64,000 nt of DNA from NCBI RefSeq assembly GCF_050587365.1, contig NZ_JBOBFV010000002.1:1-64000 (forward strand). Direction: 5' to 3'. The position numbers were made by a program, and so were the translations under genes. Under the pieces are notes generated by a model. The model was not told where the DNA came from, ran no database searches, and saw only the letters and a program-made list of their open reading frames with translations. Position 1 is the first letter of the stretch, and every line of letters starts with the position of its first letter. This DNA comes from Plantibacter auratus (GTDB lineage: Bacteria > Actinomycetota > Actinomycetes > Actinomycetales > Microbacteriaceae). This document shows positions 7,772 through 16,316 of this stretch, one piece after another.

Positions 7772-8598
7772 GCGCCACGACGATCGACCCGTACGCCTCG
7801 AGCACGGCACCGGCCGGTCGATTCCTGTACCGGTTGAACCCGCTCGCGAAGCTCGGCGCTCCGCTCCCGGTGATGATCCTGCTCGCGTTCACGAGGGACC
7901 CGGTCACGCCGGCGCTGTTCATCGCCCTCGCGATCGTGGTCATCCTCGTCGGGGCCAGACTCACGCGGACGGTCGCCCTCCTGCTCTTCGTGGCGCTGCC
8001 GCTCATCGTCGCGATCATGTCCTTCAGCTTCGGCCTGTGGACCGACCCGAGCCGCGTCGACCAGTCCGTCCTGCTGTTCCAGGTCGGCGACTACCGGTTC
8101 TTCCTCGGGGCGCTGCTCGTCGGCCTCGCGACGGCGCTGCGACTCGCGGCCCTGCTCGTCCTCGCCTGCATCGGCGGCCTCACCTCGACCGGTCCGGAGT
8201 TCGTCCGCGCGATGATCCAGCAGCTGCACGTGCCCTACCGGATCGGGTACACGGCGCTCGCCGCCTACCGTTTCGTGCCGCGGTTCGGGCACGAGCTGGA
8301 GGTGATCCGTTCCGCCCACCGGGTCCGCGGCGTGGCCGAGGGTCGAGGACCGATCGCCGCCGTCCGTCGCGCCGCCGGCACCGTCGTGCCGCTCCTGGCC
8401 GGTGCCATTCGTCACGCGGAGCGGGTCGCGCTCGCCATGGACGCCCGCGCGTTCGGCGCCCATCCGCAGCGGACGGAGCGGACACGCATCCCCTTCCGCA
8501 CCCGCGACTGGTGCTTCATGATCGTCTTCTGGCTCGTGAGCGCCGCCCTCCTGTGGTGGAGCCTCACCGTCGGTCCGGGTCCCGTCATCCGGAACTGA
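7768..8598 (+). CDS. ykoC: ECF transporter transmembrane (T) component, CbiQ/EcfT family
   Basis: A 276-residue T component of the CbiQ/EcfT family. The N-terminus (RFLYRLNPLAKLGAPLPVMILLAF) carries the family's NPLAK motif, followed by about four helices, and the cytoplasmic coupling motifs are present at VIRSAHRVRG and ALAMDARAFG (Ala-Arg-Gly-like motifs, family consensus AxRxRG and AMxxRGF). A last helix at about residues 245-265 ends the protein. It overlaps the ATPase gene by four bases and closes the ECF operon. It links the YkoE-type S subunit to the ATPases. Confidence 0.9.
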   Translation: MSATTIDPYASSTAPAGRFLYRLNPLAKLGAPLPVMILLAFTRDPVTPALFIALAIVVILVGARLTRTVALLLFVALPLIVAIMSFSFGLWTDPSRVDQSVLLFQVGDYRFFLGALLVGLATALRLAALLVLACIGGLTSTGPEFVRAMIQQLHVPYRIGYTALAAYRFVPRFGHELEVIRSAHRVRGVAEGRGPIAAVRRAAGTVVPLLAGAIRHAERVALAMDARAFGAHPQRTERTRIPFRTRDWCFMIVFWLVSAALLWWSLTVGPGPVIRN

Positions 8599-8621
8599 TC
8601 GTCCGGAGTCACCCGTCGGAC

Positions 8622-8639
8622 TCGAACATATGTTCTAAT
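8622..8639 (+). promoter_or_regulatory. LexA (SOS) box overlapping a -10 element
   Basis: Bases 8622-8637 read TCGAAC-ATAT-GTTCTA, an almost perfect match to the actinobacterial/mycobacterial LexA operator (TCGAAC, four bases, GTTCGA). The overlapping hexamer TCTAAT (8634-8639) lies six bases upstream of the ATG at 8646, so LexA bound here would cover the -10 of a leaderless promoter. The intergenic space is only 47 bp. Confidence 0.8.
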
Positions 8640-8645
8640 GGAGGC

Positions 8646-9737
8646 ATGCGGTGGAGCGGACAGGAACTCGGGGTTGAGGCGACGTCGGCGCTGCCGGGCC
8701 TCGCGAAGCTGAACAACCTCGTGCGCAGCGTCCAGACGCCCGAGTTCGCCGGGATCACCTTCCACGAGGTGCTCGCGAAGTCCGCACTCAACCGCGTGCC
8801 CGGCCAGTCCGTGATGCCGTTCGGGTGGACCATCAACCCCTATCGGGGATGCTCCCATGCCTGCGTGTACTGCTTCGCCCGACCGACGCATTCGTACCTG
8901 GACCTCGATGCCGGGAAGGACTTCGACTCGCAGCTCATCGTCAAGGTGAACGTCGCCGAGGTCCTCGAGAAGGAGCTCGCGAAGGCGAGCTGGGGCAGGC
9001 ACCCGGTGGCACTCGGCACGAACACCGACCCGTATCAGCGCGCTGAGGGCAAGTACCGCCTCATGCCGGGGATCATCAAGGCCCTCGCCGACTCGGGAAC
9101 CCCGTTCTCGATCCTGACGAAGGGCACGCTGCTCCGGCGCGACCTGCCCCTCCTGGCCGAGGTCGCTCAGCGCGTACCGGTCGACCTCGCCATGTCGATC
9201 GCCATCTACGACGACGAACTCCAGCAGTCGATCGAACCCGGCACCCCGACGGCGGCGGCCAGACTCGCGACCGTCCGCGCCGCTGCCGACCTCGGCTTCG
9301 ATGTCGGGGTCTTCATGATGCCGATCCTCCCCTACCTGACCGACACGGTCGACCACCTCGACCTCGCCCTGTCGCGGATCCGCGAGGCGGGAGCGAGCAC
9401 CGTCCTCTTCTCGACCCTGTACCTGAAGGCCGGCGTCAAACCCTGGTTCATGCAGTGGCTGTCGCGGGAGCACCCCGAGCTCGTCGAGCGGTACACCTCG
9501 ATGTACGCCGACGGCGCCTACGCCCCGAAGGAGTACCGGAAGTGGCTGGCGGCGCGCATCCGCCCGATGATCCGCGACCACGGGCTCGAGCGCGGCACCG
9601 AGGACCCGGCCACCGGAGGTGTCCGCTCATCGGCGCTCGGCATGTTGCGCGACGGGTACGGCGAGCGGGCCGAGCTGCGGAAGCGCGCCCCGGAGTTCGT
9701 CACGACCGGCCTGCAGGTCCAGCCGACCCTGTTCTGA
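8646..9737 (+). CDS. Rv2578c family radical SAM protein, SplB-like
   Basis: A 363-residue radical SAM enzyme of the COG1533 (spore photoproduct lyase-like) group, closest by eye to mycobacterial Rv2578c. The cluster motif is CSHACVYC (Cys69, Cys73, Cys76; spacing CxxxCxxC), preceded by INPYRGCSHACVYCFAR, typical of the group. GTNTDPYQ, SILTKGTLLRRD and GVFMMPILPYLTD are further family landmarks. The C-terminus (residues 330-363) is Arg-rich. The ATG at 8646 is preferred over longer readings because it has a -10 element and LexA box just upstream. The SOS box and the SplB relationship suggest a DNA-repair or damage-response role; the substrate is unknown. Confidence 0.88.
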   Translation: MRWSGQELGVEATSALPGLAKLNNLVRSVQTPEFAGITFHEVLAKSALNRVPGQSVMPFGWTINPYRGCSHACVYCFARPTHSYLDLDAGKDFDSQLIVKVNVAEVLEKELAKASWGRHPVALGTNTDPYQRAEGKYRLMPGIIKALADSGTPFSILTKGTLLRRDLPLLAEVAQRVPVDLAMSIAIYDDELQQSIEPGTPTAAARLATVRAAADLGFDVGVFMMPILPYLTDTVDHLDLALSRIREAGASTVLFSTLYLKAGVKPWFMQWLSREHPELVERYTSMYADGAYAPKEYRKWLAARIRPMIRDHGLERGTEDPATGGVRSSALGMLRDGYGERAELRKRAPEFVTTGLQVQPTLF

Positions 9738-9746
9738 CCGAGAGCG

Positions 9747-10169
9747 TCAGGCGTCGGGGATGAGCCGCTTGCTGAGCAGCGCGACCTCGTCGGTGCCGTA
9801 CCCGAGCGCCTCGTAGAACCCGATCACCCGGTCGTTGCCTGTCCGGACCATGAGGTTGATCTTCGGGCACCCGAGTCCGATGAGCAGGCGCTCGGCCTCG
9901 GCCATGAGCTCCCGACCGAGTCCACCACCCTGCTGCGCCGGTGACACGGCCAGGTAGTGCACCCATCCGCGGTGGCCGTCGTACCCCACCATCGCGGTGC
10001 CGACGACGGCACCGTCGGCATCCGCCCCGACGAGGAACAGCTCGGGCTGCGTCGTCAACTTGCGCTCGATGTCCTTCGCCGGATCGTTCCACGGTCGGGT
10101 GAGACCGACGATGCTCCACAGGGCGATGACGGCGTCGGTGTCGGCTGGGGTGAACGGACGGATCTGCAT
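9747..10169 (-). CDS. ypeA: GNAT family acetyltransferase, YpeA type
   Basis: A 140-residue single-domain GNAT acetyltransferase. It matches the small YpeA family almost end to end: MQIRPFTPADTDAVIALW, LTRPWNDPAKDIERKL, the GYDGHRGWVHYLAVSP strand, the acetyl-CoA loop QQGGGLGRELM (Q/RxxGxG/A) and GCPKINLMVRTGND with FYEALGYG. The start at 10169 gives the family's length; an AAGACT hexamer six bases upstream fits a leaderless start. Substrate unknown. It is convergent with the radical SAM gene (9 bp apart) and divergent from the carboxylesterase. Confidence 0.9.
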   Translation of the reverse strand: MQIRPFTPADTDAVIALWSIVGLTRPWNDPAKDIERKLTTQPELFLVGADADGAVVGTAMVGYDGHRGWVHYLAVSPAQQGGGLGRELMAEAERLLIGLGCPKINLMVRTGNDRVIGFYEALGYGTDEVALLSKRLIPDA

Positions 10170-10268
10170 CGTTCCAGTCTTCCGCACCCGTCTCCCGTCC
10201 GATGCACAGGCACGCGTACGACCGCCGTCGATACAGTTGGTCACCCGAGCATCGACGAACGGACGCGT

Positions 10269-11786
10269 ATGAGCATCGACCCTGGGCTGGAACCGGCCGC
10301 CGACGACACCCGGTCGGACGACCAGCCCACGCCGATCACCGTCGACACCGGCAGCGGCCCGGTCACCGGACGCAGCGCAGACGGTGTCTCAAGTTTCCTC
10401 GGCATCCCGTATGCGGCGGCGCCGTTCGGCGACGACCGGTTCCGCCTCCCCCAGCCGGTCGAGCCCTGGGACGAGCCGCGGGACGCGACCCGGCCCGGCG
10501 CCACCGCCCCGCAGGCCCCGTATGCCGGCGCGGTCGGCGACCTCCTCTCCACGGTGACCGTGCCGGGGAACGAGATCCTCAACGTCAACGTGTGGACACC
10601 GACCGAGCCGTCGACCGCCCTGCGCCCGGTGATGGTCTGGATCCACGGAGGCTCGTTCGTCCACGGCTCCAACGCGCTCGACGCCTACGACGGCACCGCA
10701 TTCGCTCGCGACGGCGTCGTCCTCGTCTCTGTCAACTACCGTCTCGGGTCCGAGGGGTTCTCGGTGCTCGACGACGTCCCGCTGAACCTCGGCATCGCCG
10801 ACCAACTGGCGGCCCTGACCTGGGTCCAGGACGAGATCGCCCGGTTCGGCGGCGACCCCGACAACGTCACCGTGTTCGGCGAGTCCGCGGGCGGCGCCTC
10901 GGTGGCGACGCTCCTCACCCACCCGGACGCTCCAGCCGTGATGCGCCGGGCGATCATCCAGAGCGGGCCGCTGGAGGCGCAGACGCGCGAGCGGGCGGGC
11001 CGCATCTCGAAGCTCATGGCGAAGGATCTGGGGGTCCCCACCACCCGAGCAGGCTTCAGACGTGTTCCACCGGAGGGGCTCGTGGCCGCGCAGGAGCGGG
11101 CCATGGCGGGCGGCAACCCGCTGAACGGCGGTGCCGGCTTCGCGGTCGCGACGGCCGCACCACTCGTACCGGACAGTCCGTTCGACGCGTTGCTCGCCGG
11201 ACGGGCGGCCGGCATCCCCGTCCTCATCGGCAGCACGACGGAGGAGTACCGACTGTGGTTCGTTCCGACGGGACTCCTCCCGACGATCAAACGCATCCAT
11301 CTGCTCGCGGCACGCCTCAAGCTCGGGATCCCCGCGGCGACGGTCCGCACCTTCCGACGGAACCGTCCGAGGGCCTCGACCGGGGAGATCCTCGGCGCGA
11401 TGGCGACGGACGTACTGTTGCGCGTGCCACTCAACCGGGTCGCCGACGCGCGGGCAGCCGCGGGTGCGGACACGTGGGTGTACGAGTTCGCTTGGCGGAG
11501 CCCCGTCGGCGAGGACGGGCACGGTGCCCTCGGAGCCGCCCACGCGATGGAGATCGGCTTCGTCTTCGACCACCTCGACTCCCCGGAGGCCGTCCGGATG
11601 GCGGGCCCCTCGGCCCCGCAGTCGCTCGCGACCGCGATGCACGACGCCTGGGTCGCGTTCGCGAAGGCGGGCGACCCGGGCTGGCAGCGTTGGGACGCCA
11701 CCCGTCCGGTCCGGACCTTCGACGGGGTCGACGACGCCGTCGTCCTCGCGCCGCGCGACGACGAACGGGCGGCCCTCACCGCCTGA
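10269..11786 (+). CDS. Type-B carboxylesterase/lipase family protein
   Basis: A 505-residue alpha/beta hydrolase of the carboxylesterase type B family. Landmarks in order: FLGIPYAAAPFGDDRFRLPQ near residues 43-62, oxyanion-hole HGGSF (116-120), VNYRLGSEGF, NLGIADQLAALTWVQDEIARFGGDP, and nucleophile motif GESAGG with Ser196. An acidic residue is expected in the STTEEYRLW region and the catalytic His near GALGAAHAMEIGFVF. No signal peptide is seen, so it is probably cytoplasmic. Substrates are unpredictable for this family (esters, carbamates). A 15-bp perfect hairpin follows the stop. Confidence 0.9.
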   Translation: MSIDPGLEPAADDTRSDDQPTPITVDTGSGPVTGRSADGVSSFLGIPYAAAPFGDDRFRLPQPVEPWDEPRDATRPGATAPQAPYAGAVGDLLSTVTVPGNEILNVNVWTPTEPSTALRPVMVWIHGGSFVHGSNALDAYDGTAFARDGVVLVSVNYRLGSEGFSVLDDVPLNLGIADQLAALTWVQDEIARFGGDPDNVTVFGESAGGASVATLLTHPDAPAVMRRAIIQSGPLEAQTRERAGRISKLMAKDLGVPTTRAGFRRVPPEGLVAAQERAMAGGNPLNGGAGFAVATAAPLVPDSPFDALLAGRAAGIPVLIGSTTEEYRLWFVPTGLLPTIKRIHLLAARLKLGIPAATVRTFRRNRPRASTGEILGAMATDVLLRVPLNRVADARAAAGADTWVYEFAWRSPVGEDGHGALGAAHAMEIGFVFDHLDSPEAVRMAGPSAPQSLATAMHDAWVAFAKAGDPGWQRWDATRPVRTFDGVDDAVVLAPRDDERAALTA

Positions 11787-11793
11787 CACGCGA

Positions 11794-11827
11794 GAACGCC
11801 CGCCGAGCGTGAGCTCGGCGGGCGTTC
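11794..11827. terminator. Perfect 15-bp hairpin between convergent genes
   Basis: GAACGCCCGCCGAGC at 11794-11808 pairs perfectly with 11813-11827 around a GTGA loop. It lies between the esterase stop and the helicase stop, so it can end transcription from both sides. No U-tract is present, which is usual in GC-rich actinobacteria. Confidence 0.8.
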
Positions 11828-11842
11828 CTGATGCGGTGCGGA

Positions 11843-14215
11843 CTACGCGGTGGCGATGTCCTCGACGAGCTGGTCGCCGGGGGCGGCGTCGTCGAACGCG
11901 GCCTCGATCTCAGCGCGGTCGAGCAGTTCGGTCATCCGGCGGCGACGGGCCTTGGGGATGATCGTGACGACGCGACCGATCTTGCCGGCACGACCGGTGC
12001 GGCCGGCACGGTGCAGGTACGTCTTGTACTCGTCCGGGGCGTCGGCCTGCACGACGAGCGTGATGTCGTCGACGTGGATGCCGCGGGCGGCGACGTCGGT
12101 GGCGACGAGCACGTTGACCCGACCCGAGGTGAGCTTCTCCAGGTTGCGCGTGCGGCGCGCCTGGTTGAGGTCGCCGTGGAGCGAGACGGCGGGGATACCC
12201 GCCATGCCGAGCTGCTCCGCGAGACGCTCGGCGTACGCCCGGGTGCGGGCGAACACGAGGGTCTTCTCGGTGCGGTTGACGAGCTCCTCGATGAGGCGGT
12301 CCTTGCCCTTGTGCTCCACCACCAGCACGCGGTGGTCGATCGTGGAGGACGCCTGGTCCTCACCGGCGACCTCGTGCACCGACGGGTTCGGGAGGAACTC
12401 GTTGACGAGGGCTGCGACACCCTTGTCCAGGGTGGCGGAGAAGAGGAGCTTCTGGCCGTCGGGCGCGGTGCGACGCAGGATGCGCTGCACGGGCTCGAGG
12501 AAGCCGAGGTCGCACATGTGGTCGGCCTCGTCGAGGACGGTCACCGTGACCTGCGAGAGGTCGAGGCGACCCTGCTCGATGAGGTCCTCGATGCGACCGG
12601 GCGTACCGACGATGATGTCGACGCCGCGCTGCAGTGCGCCGACCTGGCGACCCTGCGGGACACCGCCGTAGATCTGCGTGGTGAAGAGGCCGACGGCGCG
12701 CGCGATGGGCTGCACGGTGCGGTCGATCTGCAGGGCGAGCTCACGCGTCGGGGCGAGGATGAGGGCGCGGGGCTTGCGACCCGGCTTGCGGTTCTTGCCG
12801 CCACCGTTCTCCATGAGCTTCTCGACGAGCGGGGCACCGAAGGCGATGGTCTTCCCGGAGCCGGTGCGGCCACGGCCGAGTACGTCGCGGCCCGCGATGA
12901 CGTCCGGGATGGTCGCCGCCTGGATCGGGAACGGGCTGTCGGCGCCGAGCTCGGCGAGCGCACGGACGATGTTGCCGCCGAGGCCGAGGCTCTCGAAGGT
13001 CACACCCTCGACGTCGCCGGCCTGGATCGCGTCGGCCTCGAGGCGCTCGAGCACCACGTCGTCCTGGGGCGTGTAGGAGCCGGCGTCGCGCTTCGGGTAG
13101 TAGTCGCTGCCGCGGCCGGCGTCGGACGCGCCGCGGTCGTCGAAGGAACGCTTCGGGCGGTCGTCGAAGGACCGCTTGGGGCGGTCGTCGTACGAACGCG
13201 CCGGACGCTCCTCGAAGGAACGCTTCGGACGGTCGTCGTAGGAACGCGCGGGGCGGTCGGTGCGGTTCGCCTGACGCGGGTCACCCTGACGGGCCGGGCG
13301 GTCACCGTAGGACGGACGCTCGGTCCGCTCGCCGCGGTTGTACACGGGACGCTCGGTGCGGTCACCGTACGAGGGACGCTCCGTGCGCTCACCCCGGTTG
13401 TAGGCCGGACGCTCGTTGCGGTCGCCACCACGGTTGTACGCGGGACGGTCGTTCCGGTCGCCGTACGAGGGACGCTCGGACCGCTCACCACGGTTGTACG
13501 CAGGACGCTCGTTGCGGTCGCCACCACGGTTGTACGCGGGACGGTCGTTCCGGTCGCCGTACGAGGGACGCTCGGACCGCTCACCACGGTTGTACGCAGG
13601 ACGCTCGTTGCGGTCGCCACCACGGTTGTACGCGGGACGGTCGTTCCGGTCGCCGTACGAGGGACGCTCGGACCGCTCACCACGGTTGTAGGCAGGACGC
13701 TCGTTCCGGTCACCGTAGGAGGGACGCTCGGTCCGCTCGCCGCGGTTGTACGACGGGCGCTCATTGCGGTCACCGTACGAAGGACGCTCGGACCGCTCAC
13801 CACGGTTGTACGCGGGACGCTCATTCCGGTCGCCACCACGGTTGTACGCAGGACGCTCGTTGCGGTCGCCGTACGATGGACGCTCAGTCCGCTCACCACG
13901 GTTGTACGCAGGACGCTCATTGCGGTCGCCACCACGGTTGTACGCGGGACGCTCGTTGCGGTCGCCGCGGGGTGCGCGGTCGCCGCGCTCCTCCGACTCG
14001 AAGCGGGCGGCGCGCTCGGCACGCTCGTCTGCGTTCCAGCGAGACTTCTGCGGCGCTCCACCGGCGTCGGGACGGTAGCCGCGGTGGCCTTCGCTCTTGC
14101 TGCCGGACTTCGCGCCGGGGCGTGAGCCGAAGGGCCGCTTGTTCTCGCCGTACTTGGACTTGGGGTCGAAGTTCTTGGCCGGGCGTTTGCCGGCGGGGGT
14201 GTTGTTCTTGGGCAT
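11843..14215 (-). CDS. DEAD-box RNA helicase with repetitive disordered N-terminus
   Basis: A 790-residue ATP-dependent RNA helicase (DeaD/RhlE-like). The C-terminal core (about 390-790) has all motifs: Q-motif region around PFPIQ, motif I GRGRTGSGKT (447-456), PTRELA, GG, TPGR, DEAD (562-565), SAT (593-595), then the second RecA domain with FARTRA, TDVAARGIHV and HRAGRTGRAG. The first 390 residues are unusual: a basic start (MPKNNTPAGKRPAK) and about 220 residues (84-305) of near-identical NERPAYNRG / ERSERPSYGDR units, then RPKRSFDDR repeats to about 350. Such Arg/Tyr/Gly-rich tails bind RNA and promote condensates in other helicases; that role is inferred. A long leader lies upstream. Confidence 0.93.
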   Translation of the reverse strand: MPKNNTPAGKRPAKNFDPKSKYGENKRPFGSRPGAKSGSKSEGHRGYRPDAGGAPQKSRWNADERAERAARFESEERGDRAPRGDRNERPAYNRGGDRNERPAYNRGERTERPSYGDRNERPAYNRGGDRNERPAYNRGERSERPSYGDRNERPSYNRGERTERPSYGDRNERPAYNRGERSERPSYGDRNDRPAYNRGGDRNERPAYNRGERSERPSYGDRNDRPAYNRGGDRNERPAYNRGERSERPSYGDRNDRPAYNRGGDRNERPAYNRGERTERPSYGDRTERPVYNRGERTERPSYGDRPARQGDPRQANRTDRPARSYDDRPKRSFEERPARSYDDRPKRSFDDRPKRSFDDRGASDAGRGSDYYPKRDAGSYTPQDDVVLERLEADAIQAGDVEGVTFESLGLGGNIVRALAELGADSPFPIQAATIPDVIAGRDVLGRGRTGSGKTIAFGAPLVEKLMENGGGKNRKPGRKPRALILAPTRELALQIDRTVQPIARAVGLFTTQIYGGVPQGRQVGALQRGVDIIVGTPGRIEDLIEQGRLDLSQVTVTVLDEADHMCDLGFLEPVQRILRRTAPDGQKLLFSATLDKGVAALVNEFLPNPSVHEVAGEDQASSTIDHRVLVVEHKGKDRLIEELVNRTEKTLVFARTRAYAERLAEQLGMAGIPAVSLHGDLNQARRTRNLEKLTSGRVNVLVATDVAARGIHVDDITLVVQADAPDEYKTYLHRAGRTGRAGKIGRVVTIIPKARRRRMTELLDRAEIEAAFDDAAPGDQLVEDIATA
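13300..13975 (-). repeat. In-frame coding tandem repeats with 96-bp higher-order period
   Basis: Units of 27-36 bp encoding GDRNERPAYNRG and ERSERPSY fill this stretch of the helicase gene. Within it a 96-bp (32-residue) block is repeated nearly exactly at about 13441, 13537 and 13633. The near-identity at DNA level, including synonymous sites, indicates recent duplication by slippage or unequal crossing-over rather than only protein-level selection. Confidence 0.9.
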
Positions 14216-14519
14216 GGAGAAATGCTTTCCGGGTTATAACTCGTTCGCATGAACAACCTGCATGACTCACACAGCGCCATCCGAAATCTCGGCTGCGCTG
14301 CGGCATGCTCATACCCGGGCGATCACTGGCCGGGGCCGTCCACATCATGTGTGTGTTCGCGGAGTTCTCTCCGACGAAACCGGCCCACCAGACTGACATA
14401 ACCCTCCGCGGTACAAACGCGGTGTCTAGAGCCGACTCATCTACGTTACCCGATCCACCCTGAGAAGTCACGGAGCATCGCTCCCAGGCAGGCGCGCGGC
14501 GGCGTGGCAGCATGGGTGC
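14216..14519. other. 304-bp intergenic region between helicase and GH15 genes
   Basis: No gene is credible here. On the minus strand it would form a long untranslated leader for the helicase, as is common for DEAD-box genes, and is less GC-rich than the flanks (for example GAGTTATAACCCGG just before the start). At the right end the hexamer CAGCAT (14508-14513) sits six bases before the GH15 ATG. No riboswitch family was recognised. Confidence 0.5.
14508..14513 (+). promoter_or_regulatory. -10-like hexamer CAGCAT of the GH15 gene
   Basis: CAGCAT is followed by GGGTGC and the ATG at 14520, the six-base leaderless spacing. It differs from TANNNT at the first base, so this is a weaker case. Confidence 0.3.
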
Positions 14520-16316
14520 ATGCCCAGCCCCATCGAGGATTACGCCCTCATCGGTGATTGCCACACCGCCGCGCTCGTGTCGTCGGAGGGCAGCATCGAC
14601 TGGCTGTGCCTCCCCCGGTTCGACTCGCCGTCGATGTTCGGTGCGCTGCTCGGCACCGAGGACCACGGCTGCTGGACGGTCCGGCCCGCCGACGCTCGGG
14701 CGACGGCGAGCCGCGCCTACCTCGACGACACTTTCGTCCTCGAGACCGTCTGGACGACTCCCGACGGGCAGGTGCGCGTGACCGACCTCATGCCCCACGG
14801 CGACCGCCGGGCGGATGTGGTCCGCCGGGTCGAGGGGCTCAGCGGCACCGTCGCGGTCGACGTCGAGGTTCGCCTCCGCTTCGGGTACGCCGACGCGATC
14901 CCGTGGGTGCGGCAGCTCCCGGACGGATCCGGGATCGTCGCGGTCGCCGGCCCCGACGCCGTCGTGGTCCGCGGCGTGCACCTGACGGCGTCCGACCACG
15001 CCCACTCGGCGACCGTCGAGGTCTCCGCGGGCGACACCGTCGACCTCACCCTCACCTGGTACCCCTCGCACCGCGAGGTGCCGGACCCGGTCGACGTCGG
15101 CCCGCGCATCGACCACACGATCGCCTGGTGGCGCGACTGGGCGTCCCGCTGCGATCCCGCCGACGAGTACGAGGAGGCGGTCGTGCGGTCGCTACTCGTC
15201 CTCCGCGCCCTCACGCACGAGGACACCGGGGGCATCGTCGCCGCCGCGACCACGAGCCTGCCGGAGTCGTTCGGGGGCGTCCGGAACTGGGACTACCGCT
15301 ACGTCTGGTTGCGCGACGCCTCGCTGACCCTCGAAGCCCTCATGCAGCACGGCTTCACCGAGGAGGCGCACGACTGGCGCAGGTGGCTCCTCCGGGCGAT
15401 CGCCGGTGACCCGAACGACCTGCAGATCATGTACGGCCTCGCCGGCGAACGCCACCTCGTGGAGGAGGAGCTCGACAGCCTGCCCGGCTACCTCGGTGCC
15501 GCCCCCGTGCGCGTCGGCAACGGCGCCTACACGCAGTACCAGGGCGACGTCTTCGGGTCTGTGATGATCGCCCTCGACGAGGCGCGCTCGGTCGGTCTCG
15601 CGGACGACGACTTCTCGTGGAGCCTCCAGCGCGCGCTGCTCGGCGTCCTCGAGGAGCACTGGAACCGCCCCGACCGCGGCATCTGGGAGGTGCGGGGCGA
15701 CGAGCAGCACTTCACCCACTCGCGCGCCATGATCTGGGCGGCGCTCGACCGCGGCGTCCGAGCGGTTCGCGAGCACGGCATGGACGGGCCCGTCGAACGT
15801 TGGGAGGCCCTGCGCGAGACCCTCCGCGAGACGATCGAGCGCGAGAACGTCGACCACGCACGCGGGTGCTACGTCCAGCACGCCGGGACGACCGAGGTCG
15901 ACGCGTCGCTGCTCGTCCTCGCGCAGATCGGCTACGTGGCGCCCGACGACCCGCGCATGCTCGCGACGGTGGCCGCGATCGAGGAGGACCTCCTCCAGGA
16001 CGGTCTGCTCCTGCGCTATCGCACGACGAGCGGGGTCGACGGTCTGCCGGGCGACGAGCACCCGTTCCTCGCGTGCTCGTTCTGGCTCGTGCAGCAGTAC
16101 GCGGCCTCGGGCCGACTCGACGACGCCCGCGAGCTGATGGACCGGCTGCTGTCCTTCCGCAACGACCTGGGCCTGCTGTCCGAGGAGTACGACGTGCAGC
16201 AGGCGCGGCAGGTCGGCAACACCCCGCAGGCGCTCTCGCACCTCACTCTCGTCCGAGCCGCCGACGCCATCGCCGCAGCCACCCCCGCCAGCCCGCGAAC
16301 TGTCACCAAACGCTAG
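14520..16316 (+). CDS. Glycoside hydrolase family 15 protein (glucoamylase/trehalase type)
   Basis: A 598-residue GH15 enzyme. It begins with the typical IEDYALIGDCHTAALVSSEGSIDWLCLPRFDSPSMF, an N-terminal beta-sandwich to about residue 220, then an (alpha/alpha)6 barrel. The barrel has GGVRNWDYRYVWLRDASLTLEAL (GH15 signature), the first catalytic acid region near WRDWLL-type GD-NDLQIMYG, and the second acidic region GVRGL-equivalent GLLSEEYD near residue 560. In mycobacteria the same architecture is a trehalase, so trehalose is as likely a substrate as maltooligosaccharides. No signal peptide: cytoplasmic. The ATG is preceded by a -10-like CAGCAT at six bases. Confidence 0.88.
   Translation: MPSPIEDYALIGDCHTAALVSSEGSIDWLCLPRFDSPSMFGALLGTEDHGCWTVRPADARATASRAYLDDTFVLETVWTTPDGQVRVTDLMPHGDRRADVVRRVEGLSGTVAVDVEVRLRFGYADAIPWVRQLPDGSGIVAVAGPDAVVVRGVHLTASDHAHSATVEVSAGDTVDLTLTWYPSHREVPDPVDVGPRIDHTIAWWRDWASRCDPADEYEEAVVRSLLVLRALTHEDTGGIVAAATTSLPESFGGVRNWDYRYVWLRDASLTLEALMQHGFTEEAHDWRRWLLRAIAGDPNDLQIMYGLAGERHLVEEELDSLPGYLGAAPVRVGNGAYTQYQGDVFGSVMIALDEARSVGLADDDFSWSLQRALLGVLEEHWNRPDRGIWEVRGDEQHFTHSRAMIWAALDRGVRAVREHGMDGPVERWEALRETLRETIERENVDHARGCYVQHAGTTEVDASLLVLAQIGYVAPDDPRMLATVAAIEEDLLQDGLLLRYRTTSGVDGLPGDEHPFLACSFWLVQQYAASGRLDDARELMDRLLSFRNDLGLLSEEYDVQQARQVGNTPQALSHLTLVRAADAIAAATPASPRTVTKR

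Noticed and set aside
13300..13975. CRISPR or minisatellite outside a gene
   Set aside because: Repeats are in frame and encode a consistent protein pattern within the helicase.
11831..14125. A 764-codon plus-strand frame across the helicase gene
   Set aside because: It is the exact antisense of the helicase and its repeats; composition is an artefact of GC-rich codon shadowing, and the helicase motifs lie on the minus strand.
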